Shown here one piece after another: positions 1 through 4,650 of a stretch of DNA of 9,317 nucleotides (its first letter is position 1; each line of letters starts with the position of its first letter). This DNA comes from Anaerolineae bacterium (lineage in GTDB: Bacteria > Chloroflexota > Anaerolineae > 4572-78 > J111). The stretch spans positions 1 through 9,317 of the forward strand of contig JAGRCC010000828.1 in the NCBI GenBank assembly GCA_020433785.1, given 5' to 3'. Position numbers and translations under genes: made by a program. The notes under the pieces are model-generated. The model ran no database searches. It was not told where the DNA came from and saw only the letters and a program-made list of their open reading frames with translations.

Positions 1-1789
1 CGGCCAGATCGGGATCGGCTTTGAGCCGAGTCAGGACGGTCCAGCCGTCCATGGTGGGCATCAGCACGTCGAGCGTGATGGCGATTGGTTGTAACGTTTT
101 AGCCAGCTCCAAGCCTTCTTCGCCGTTGTCGGTGGTGTACACCTTAAAGCCTTCTTTGCTCAAATAACGGCAGAGCAAATCTTGAGTAGCGGGATCATCA
201 TCAATCACGAGCACTGTATATTTGCCGTCACCGGTTGTAGCGGCCAATCGGTTTTGAGTGGGGTTTATCCCCTGCGATCCGTGTTGGGCATCGACCACTT
301 GCGCCGGCAGACGGACGGTAAAGGTTGAGCCGCGTCCCGGCTCACTCTCGACCATGATGTTTCCTCCCATCATCCGGCAGAAATACTGGCTGATGGTTAA
401 ACCGAGGCCGGTCCCGCCAAAGCGACGGGTGGTGGTCGAGTCGGCTTGGGTGAAGGGTTGGAACAGGGTGTCAATTTGCTCCGGCGTCATGCCGATGCCG
501 GTGTCGATGACTTTAAAGGTAACCCATCCCTGATCATTGACAGCCGATAACGTGATCACGCCTTGCTCGCAAAATTTGCTGGCGTTGCTGAGGAGATTAA
601 GCAGAACCTGACGGGTTTTAGTTAAATCAGCGTGCATATGGCCGATGTGATCGTCGCATTCAATCTGTAATACGTTGTCGTTTTTTTCAGCCAGGGGTTG
701 AACGGTGGTGATGATAGTTTGAATCATCTCTTTGATGTCGATGGACTCGAGGTACAATTCGATCTTGCCGGCTTCGATTTTAGAGAGGTCGAGGACGTCG
801 CTAATAATGTTCAAAAGATGCTTGCCGGCGGTCTGGATCTTTTCCAGATCGGGCCGGAAACTGTCCAACGCTAACTCTTCGGCTTCCTCCAACAAAATCT
901 CGCTGTAGCCGATGATGGCATTCAGCGGGGTGCGCAGTTCGTGGCTCATATTGGCTAAGAATTGGCTCTTGGCCCGACTGGCGGCCTCGGCGGCTTCTTT
1001 GGCTTGCTGAAGTTCAACCTCAACCTGTTTGCGAGCCGTAATATCAACGCTAATGCCCATCACCCCGGTAATGGTTCCCGACGCGTTGCGCAGGGGCACT
1101 TTTCGAGATAAGACCACCCGATTCCCTTGCAACGTAATAAAATTTTCTTCAAGGACCAGTTCCTGACCCGTTTCGATCACTTTGAGATCGTTCTGGCGCA
1201 GAGCGGCCGCGATGTTCGGTTCTAGTAATTCAGCGTCGGTAAAGCCGACAGGATTGATCGGTTTCCAATATTCCAGGGTTTCGGCGTTGGCGCTGGTGTA
1301 AATTCCGTCGCGGTTTTTGGTAAAGAGGATGACCGGGGCGCTGTCAAACAGGGTTCGGTAACGGGCTTCGGAGTCGCGCAGGAATTCTTCAGTTTGTTTC
1401 CATTCAGTGATATCGTTGTAAAGGGTAATGGTTCCGCCGTCTTCGGTTTTTTGCACGATGATTTGCAGCCAGCGGGCATCGGAGAGAGCCAGTTCAAACT
1501 TGCCGCCACGGCGATGGCGTTCGACACGACCGCGAACCCAGGCGTCCTCCCGGCCGATAGCGTCCCGGTAGAGTCGACGTTCGACGCCAGCTCGCAAGAC
1601 AGCTTCAAATGTGATGCCGGGGATCAGGACATCGACAATATCTGAGCGCCATTCGCGGTATTTCCGGTTAGCAAACACGAATCGGTCGTCTTTGTCATAC
1701 AGCGTCAAGCCTTCGGTTAAACTTTCTAAGGCCGACAGGAGGAGGTCGGATGGAGGATGGTTCGGATTAGGATTAGTTATTGTGTTCAT
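1..1789 (-). CDS. Hybrid sensor histidine kinase, PAS-PAS-HisKA-HATPase-REC (partial, 3' end outside window)
   Basis: Autophosphorylating sensor kinase with a fused receiver domain; 596 residues are visible and the frame is open to the left edge. Domains in order: a PAS_7-type PAS (about 15-132, including 'EGLTLYDKDD' and ending 'LYNDITEWKQ'), a second PAS (about 143-253, 'RYRTLFDSAP' to 'SVDITARKQ'), a short helical linker, HisKA with the H-box 'MSHELRTPLN' (phospho-acceptor His283), HATPase_c with N-box 'LLNLLSNASKF' (Asn398/Asn402), G1 'DTGIG' (429-433) and G2 'GGTGLGL' (458-464), then a receiver domain with acidic pocket Asp530-532 and phospho-acceptor Asp574 in 'LDVLMPTMDGW'. The receiver is cut after 'LKADPDLA'. 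No signal peptide or membrane helix is seen, so it should be cytoplasmic. The ATG at 1789 is the only ATG close to the in-frame upstream stop; no Shine-Dalgarno precedes it. The signal sensed cannot be read from the sequence. Further REC or output domains may follow outside the window. Confidence 0.96.
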   Translation of the reverse strand, partial: MNTITNPNPNHPPSDLLLSALESLTEGLTLYDKDDRFVFANRKYREWRSDIVDVLIPGITFEAVLRAGVERRLYRDAIGREDAWVRGRVERHRRGGKFELALSDARWLQIIVQKTEDGGTITLYNDITEWKQTEEFLRDSEARYRTLFDSAPVILFTKNRDGIYTSANAETLEYWKPINPVGFTDAELLEPNIAAALRQNDLKVIETGQELVLEENFITLQGNRVVLSRKVPLRNASGTITGVMGISVDITARKQVEVELQQAKEAAEAASRAKSQFLANMSHELRTPLNAIIGYSEILLEEAEELALDSFRPDLEKIQTAGKHLLNIISDVLDLSKIEAGKIELYLESIDIKEMIQTIITTVQPLAEKNDNVLQIECDDHIGHMHADLTKTRQVLLNLLSNASKFCEQGVITLSAVNDQGWVTFKVIDTGIGMTPEQIDTLFQPFTQADSTTTRRFGGTGLGLTISQYFCRMMGGNIMVESEPGRGSTFTVRLPAQVVDAQHGSQGINPTQNRLAATTGDGKYTVLVIDDDPATQDLLCRYLSKEGFKVYTTDNGEEGLELAKTLQPIAITLDVLMPTMDGWTVLTRLKADPDLA

Positions 1790-1961
1790 TCGTTTAAGTT
1801 TTTGGCAATTAATGTTTTGTTGTGGTCAGAGCTGGTCGGTTGCCGAATTGTTTTTCAGGTAACGAACTTTTTGAGTGGAATCAGATTTAGGTCAAAAATG
1901 AGACTGGCAACCCAGCCAGGGTATGAGTTGCACTAAAATAGGTACCCAATAGTCCATTTTC

Positions 1962-1973
1962 TCATGATATCAT
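1962..1973. repeat. Palindromic motif, copy 1 of TCATGATATC
   Basis: TCATGATATCAT contains the perfect 10-base palindrome ATGATATCAT (1964-1973). The ten bases TCATGATATC recur exactly at 2408-2417, upstream of the next gene. It could be a regulator half-site pair or chance in an AT-rich region. Confidence 0.35.
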
Positions 1974-2011
1974 ATTCCTGATGAAATACAACGGAATAAT
2001 AGTCCTATTGT

Positions 2012-2035
2012 CTGTAGACCGCTAACAGGCTACAG
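2012..2035. repeat. Inverted repeat CTGTAG/CTACAG
   Basis: Six-base perfect arms (2012-2017 and 2030-2035) surround a 12-base loop, immediately upstream of the candidate -35 box at 2037. It could be an operator for the small peptide gene or a hairpin in a transcript crossing the region. No T-run follows on either side, so it is not a terminator. Confidence 0.35.
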
Positions 2036-2036
2036 C

Positions 2037-2065
2037 TTGTGTATTATGACAACTCAAGGTAGAAT
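2037..2065 (+). promoter_or_regulatory. Candidate sigma-70-type promoter for the 43-residue peptide
   Basis: TTGTGT (2037-2042) and TAGAAT (2060-2065) are separated by 17 bases. The -10 matches five of six consensus positions and the -35 only three. Transcription would start near 2072, giving a leader of about 42 bases before the ATG at 2114. Confidence 0.4.
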
Positions 2066-2113
2066 TAGGATGGTATCGCGTCGGCAAGAAAAATTACTTT
2101 TGAGGGTGTTAAT

Positions 2114-2245
2114 ATGGGCAGTATTACACGGCAGCAGGTATTGCTGCTGGCCACTTTGATGTTTTTGGCGATTGTTATTTTAGGGTGCCTCTGCCTCTTG
2201 CTCGTTCCGAGTCCAACGATCGGTGGCCCGGCCTTTGTATTTTAA
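2114..2245 (+). CDS. Small single-pass membrane peptide, 43 aa, function unknown
   Basis: This gene encodes a 43-residue peptide: a short polar N-terminus with Arg6, one uninterrupted hydrophobic helix (about 9-31, rich in Leu/Ile/Val, with Cys25 and Cys27), then a short Pro/Gly tail ending in Phe. The arrangement predicts a single transmembrane segment with the N-terminus in the cytoplasm. Support for translation is a strong GAGGG Shine-Dalgarno at 2102-2106, seven bases from the ATG, and a promoter candidate at 2037-2065. It stands alone on its strand, divergent from the hybrid kinase and about 290 bases before the next gene. The segment is not a classical lipoprotein signal, because the cysteines are not in a lipobox context. 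I do not recognise the family. A chance ORF remains possible, but an ATG, a good ribosome site and a clean membrane helix together argue against it. Confidence 0.6.
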   Translation: MGSITRQQVLLLATLMFLAIVILGCLCLLLVPSPTIGGPAFVF

Positions 2246-2284
2246 TCCGTTTGATGAGTTGATCAGCTCAAATACTATCACTGG

Positions 2285-2310
2285 ACCTGCCCGGAGGTAG
2301 CCCGGTAGGT
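2285..2310. repeat. Strong hairpin in the non-coding tract
   Basis: Arms ACCTGCCCGG (2285-2294) and CCCGGTAGGT (2301-2310) pair with one G-T wobble and one C-C mismatch around the loop AGGTAG. No T-run follows, so it does not look like an intrinsic terminator. Confidence 0.55.
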
Positions 2311-2355
2311 TCATCGATATCTCTGAGCGACTTCCGCCGCTGGTAGCCTGCGGGT

Positions 2356-2379
2356 GACTGCCAAATTCCTCGGCATGTC
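2356..2379. repeat. Hairpin GACTGCC / GGCA-T-GTC
   Basis: Seven base pairs with one bulged T (2376) enclose a nine-base loop. It is the second clear stem of the tract, about 45 bases after the first. Confidence 0.4.
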
Positions 2380-2407
2380 TTGTTTAATTCCCCTGAATCG
2401 GTCACAA

Positions 2408-2417
2408 TCATGATATC
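2408..2417. repeat. Copy 2 of TCATGATATC
   Basis: This is an exact 10-base copy of the motif at 1962-1971. It sits 12 bases upstream of the candidate -35 box of the 2539 gene. Here the palindrome is imperfect at its last bases. Confidence 0.3.
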
Positions 2418-2429
2418 CTTTGTAAAGAA

Positions 2430-2459
2430 TTGGCGAAAGCGCTTTTATATAGCTATAAT
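2430..2459 (+). promoter_or_regulatory. Candidate promoter of the Pro/Glu-rich protein and glycosyltransferase
   Basis: TTGGCG (2430-2435, four of six matches) and a perfect TATAAT (2454-2459) are separated by 18 bases. Transcription would begin near 2466, about 73 bases before the ATG at 2539. The -10 lies inside a second inverted repeat AGCTAT-A-ATAGCT (2451-2463). No further promoter is evident before the glycosyltransferase, so both genes are probably transcribed from here. Confidence 0.6.
2434..2447. promoter_or_regulatory. LacI/GalR-family-like operator between -35 and -10
   Basis: CGAAAGCGCTTTTA agrees at 12 of 14 positions with the palindrome TGAAAGCGCTTTCA, a form of the LacI/GalR operator with the central CG step typical of the family. 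The core AAAGCGCTTT (2436-2445) is a perfect palindrome. Its position inside the promoter spacer is where bound repressor would block RNA polymerase. No LacI-family gene is in the window, so the regulator is inferred. Confidence 0.45.
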
Positions 2460-2519
2460 AGCTGAGTCTTTGTACTAGTCGAATGGGAATCAGTATTAAC
2501 TATTACAAAGATGGCCAAG

Positions 2520-2542
2520 AAGGAGAAATGCAACGCTTATGA
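2520..2542 (+). promoter_or_regulatory. Ribosome binding site with tiny overlapping leader ORF
   Basis: AAGGAG (2520-2525) is a strong Shine-Dalgarno, but it lies 13 bases from the ATG at 2539, longer than usual, and two bases from another ATG at 2528. That nearer ATG opens a four-codon ORF (MQRL) whose TGA overlaps the gene's ATG as ATGA (2539-2542). The spacing may reflect translational coupling or simply a loosely placed ribosome site. Confidence 0.4.
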
Positions 2543-3105
2543 ATCAACAGACTTTACAGTCTATCGGTCTGCGACGTTTAGCCGTCCTGTTCATTGTCGC
2601 CATTTTTATAACCCTGTTTGTTTCGAACGGAGCCTGGGCCGACGCCCTGTTTCAATCTCCCGTTTCCCCGATTGTCGAGGAGGTTGAGCCATTTCAGCCC
2701 GAACCGTTTGCCCCGGAAGAACCGATAGATGAGCAGTTCCAATCCGAGCCGCTGCCGGAAGAGCCGGCGCCTTTTGAGTCGGCCCCAGTTGAAGAGCCAC
2801 TCGAACCGGCGACCGAATTTCAATCGCCGATCATCCCTAATGAACCGATAGACGGCGCCCCAGCCGCTTCTCAGCCGGCTGTCCCCGAACCGCGGTCAGT
2901 AAGGTCACCGCGTGATGACGCCGGCGAAAGCCAAGGCTCGCCGAATTTTATTTTAGATCAGGCTGAATTGATTGATACGGTGGTGGTGTCCACTGCTTAC
3001 GTTTGGTTATGCTGTGGTATTGGCTTGTTTTTGCTCATCCCACTTGTTTTCCTGTTTTTACAAATCCGTGGTCGAACTAAAATTATTAAAGAAGAAATTT
3101 ACTAA
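2539..3105 (+). CDS. Pro/Glu-rich anchored envelope protein with signal peptide, 188 aa
   Basis: This is an exported, membrane-anchored protein of unknown function. Residues 1-34 form a signal peptide: Arg12-Arg13, hydrophobic core 14-28, and AWA just before a likely cleavage after Ala34. Residues 37-118 are low-complexity and acidic, dominated by Pro and Glu. They contain a degenerate repeat of about 28 residues, each unit opening with FQS (38-40, 67-69, 94-96); EPID also recurs (61-64, 102-105). Residues 119-145 are a polar linker. Residues about 150-174 form a hydrophobic helix with Cys158-Cys159, followed by a basic tail with four Arg/Lys. The topology is therefore N-terminus outside, C-terminus inside, with an extended acidic stalk outside the membrane. 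It is the first gene after the promoter at 2430-2459 and is followed by a glycosyltransferase in the same frame. The stalk could be a spacer, a cell-surface coat element or a glycosylation target; none of these is shown. The call as a real gene is firm, the function unknown. Confidence 0.85.
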   Translation: MNQQTLQSIGLRRLAVLFIVAIFITLFVSNGAWADALFQSPVSPIVEEVEPFQPEPFAPEEPIDEQFQSEPLPEEPAPFESAPVEEPLEPATEFQSPIIPNEPIDGAPAASQPAVPEPRSVRSPRDDAGESQGSPNFILDQAELIDTVVVSTAYVWLCCGIGLFLLIPLVFLFLQIRGRTKIIKEEIY

Positions 3106-3111
3106 ACCCTT

Positions 3112-4629
3112 TTGTTTCCATCCGGCTCAAATTTTAACATTTTAAGAACTCCAAAAGCGACACATGGGCTGCTGCTCATTCTAACCGGTGTCGCTTTTTT
3201 GTTGAGAACAGTCACCCTGGGCTCACAAAGCTTATGGCGCGATGAAGTAGATGCGATTCGCTTTTCCAGTTGGCCGCTGCGGGCTTTGGTCACCGGTCTG
3301 TTTCAGACGGGGCACAATGGACCACTCTATTTTTTGCTGCTCAGACCGTGGCGTTATTTGACCGGGGATAGTGAATTCGCTCTACGCTTCCCTTCGGCTG
3401 TTTTTGGCACGCTCATGGTCCCGTTGGGGTATAGTTTAGCCCGCCAATTCGGCTTCAGCCGGCGCAGCAGCCTGATCCTGAGCTTACTGCTAACGACCTC
3501 GCCCTACTTGATCTGGTATGGGCAAGAAGCGAAGATGTATGCCATCCTGCTAACGGTAGTTACTGTGGCGATGATCGCCTATCTGCGGGCATTGGCGGGC
3601 GGCGGAGGGCGGTGGTGGGTGGTATTTGTCCTGGCAACCAGTTTGTCATTTTACCTGCACATTTTGTCGCCGCTGATGTTAGGGGTATATGGAGCGGTGG
3701 CGCTGATTCGACGGGCGGATGTGCGCCGTCACTGGCGGGCTTGGACGATCAGTCTGGCTTGTTTAACGCTGCCGTACTTGCCGTTGGTTATCTGGCAACT
3801 GCCGGTATTATTAAAGGGCGGCAATTTAGGCCATCCGTTTTACCCGTTGCGCCGGGAAATTAATATTCTGTTACAGCTATACAGCGGCGGGCTGATCCGG
3901 TCGTTGGGGATAATGCCGGTGTTGCTGTTTGTATTTCTATTTCTGTGCGGCTTAGTCGTTGCCAACCCTTGGGCAATCACCGGGGGGGTAACGCGCTCTC
4001 GGCGCCTGGTGTTTGCCGGCTGGACGCTGATCCCACCGCTGGCGGTTTACCTCATTTCGCTGCGCATTCCCATTTTTGAAGATCGCTACCTCATTTACAT
4101 TACGCCGGCTTTCTATTTGGTGGTGGTTTTAGGGATCGAGCTGGTTCGACAGCATTCGCGCCAATTAGCCGCGTTGAGTCTAGGGTTAATTCTGAGTGTT
4201 AATCTCATTGGTATTTGGCAGCAGCAGCGCCAGCCGATCAAAGCCGATTTTCGAGCCACCGCTGAATATTTGATTGACCAACCCCGGAAGCCGGCGACCA
4301 TTATGATTCAAATGCCCTATTTGCAATATACCTTTAACTACTACTATCCCTATAAGTACGAACTGATCGAGGGCTTATGGACCAACGACGGCAAAGCAGA
4401 GCACGTGGTAGCAACCGATATGCGGCGGCTAACCGCCAATCTGTCGGAATTGTGGCTGGTGGTTTCTGAGGAGGAAAATTGGGATCGACGCCGGCTGGTG
4501 CGGGTTTGGCTGGATAAAAACGCCACCCTGGTTAAAGAAACTCATCTCACCCGCGTCGATATTTATCGTTATCAATTTGCACCCGGTGAGATTGACTCCG
4601 AAAGTATGGGAACAGGTCTGGGGAAGTGA
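3112..4629 (+). CDS. Polytopic membrane glycosyltransferase, GT39/ArnT-like (505 aa)
   Basis: Integral membrane enzyme of the dolichyl/undecaprenyl-phosphate-sugar transferase fold (GT39/ArnT/PMT_2-like), which moves a sugar from a polyprenyl-phosphate donor to an acceptor outside the membrane. Membrane helix 1 spans about 18-36. The first outer loop carries 'SLWRDEVDAIRF' with the family's Asp-Glu pair (Asp44-Glu45), then 'HNGPLYFLLLRPW' (68-80). 'WYGQEAKMYAILL' (135-147) matches the Q-(A/S)-(R/K)-M-Y signature of bacterial members. Many hydrophobic helices follow to about residue 368, including 'FEDRYLIYITPAFYL' (322-336). About 370-505 is a soluble C-terminal domain, presumably outside. 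Length is normal for the family. The start is the TTG at 3112, six bases after the TAA of the preceding gene and in the same frame; the first in-frame Met is residue 102, far too late, and no good Shine-Dalgarno is seen. Translation therefore probably depends on coupling with the gene upstream. Substrate and acceptor are unknown. Confidence 0.88.
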   Translation: MFPSGSNFNILRTPKATHGLLLILTGVAFLLRTVTLGSQSLWRDEVDAIRFSSWPLRALVTGLFQTGHNGPLYFLLLRPWRYLTGDSEFALRFPSAVFGTLMVPLGYSLARQFGFSRRSSLILSLLLTTSPYLIWYGQEAKMYAILLTVVTVAMIAYLRALAGGGGRWWVVFVLATSLSFYLHILSPLMLGVYGAVALIRRADVRRHWRAWTISLACLTLPYLPLVIWQLPVLLKGGNLGHPFYPLRREINILLQLYSGGLIRSLGIMPVLLFVFLFLCGLVVANPWAITGGVTRSRRLVFAGWTLIPPLAVYLISLRIPIFEDRYLIYITPAFYLVVVLGIELVRQHSRQLAALSLGLILSVNLIGIWQQQRQPIKADFRATAEYLIDQPRKPATIMIQMPYLQYTFNYYYPYKYELIEGLWTNDGKAEHVVATDMRRLTANLSELWLVVSEEENWDRRRLVRVWLDKNATLVKETHLTRVDIYRYQFAPGEIDSESMGTGLGK

Positions 4630-4650
4630 GCCTGGCTTTGTTAGGCTGAC
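4626..4650. terminator. Hairpin spanning both convergent stop codons
   Basis: AGCCT (4629-4633) and AGGCT (4643-4647) pair, with outer GT/AC pairs (4626-4627, 4649-4650), around a nine-base loop. The stem overlaps the TGA of the glycosyltransferase and the TAA of the opposing kinase, which are only 11 bases apart. It might stop or slow transcription from both sides, but the stem is short and lacks T-runs. Confidence 0.25.

Larger units (their letters stand above)
1790..2113. other. Divergent intergenic region between hybrid kinase and small membrane peptide
   Basis: This stretch of 324 bases has no convincing gene. It is AT-rich and must hold the promoter of the minus-strand hybrid kinase and that of the plus-strand 43-residue peptide. 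It contains a short hairpin CTGGC/GCCAG (1904-1908 with 1915-1919, six-base loop), the palindrome ATGATATCAT at 1964-1973 and an inverted repeat CTGTAG/CTACAG at 2012-2035. A minus-strand -10 candidate (TATCAT) overlaps the 1964-1973 palindrome, but its -35 match is poor, so no kinase promoter is called. Confidence 0.6.
2246..2429. other. Hairpin-rich non-coding tract of unknown role
   Basis: No ORF of note lies on either strand. Compared with the AT-rich DNA on both sides, the centre (about 2280-2375) is clearly GC-richer and folds readily: a near-palindrome at 2256-2269, a 10-pair stem with one mismatch at 2285-2310, and a 7-pair stem with a one-base bulge at 2356-2379. I tried to fit it to common riboswitches (cyclic-di-GMP, TPP, SAM, cobalamin), SRP RNA, RNase P and tRNA and saw no match. 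It could be a small RNA, a leader element of an unknown class, or the remnant of a mobile element end. Confidence 0.4.

Noticed and set aside
1222..1645. Open frames of 80-130 codons on both strands inside the hybrid kinase
   Set aside because: They are out-of-frame shadows of a region whose true frame encodes unbroken PAS domains.
1904..1919. Hairpin CTGGC/GCCAG followed on the minus strand by a short T-rich stretch, possible terminator
   Set aside because: The stem has only five pairs and the T-run is interrupted and displaced. It would lie in the leader of the hybrid kinase, where attenuation is possible but unsupported.
1978..2010. CTGATGA resembling a hammerhead ribozyme core
   Set aside because: The required stem II and following GAAA, and the cleavage-site stems, are missing.
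2511..2692. Alternative frame starting ATG at 2511 just before the Pro/Glu-rich gene
   Set aside because: It reads through the signal peptide region in another frame, has no domain or hydrophobic pattern, and has no ribosome site of its own. The 2539 frame has a clear signal peptide, repeats and anchor.
2878..3105. PEP-CTERM-like exosortase signal (VPEP followed by a helix and basic tail)
   Set aside because: VPEP is about 30 residues before the helix rather than adjacent, and the end is acidic after the basic residues. The resemblance follows from Pro/Glu richness.
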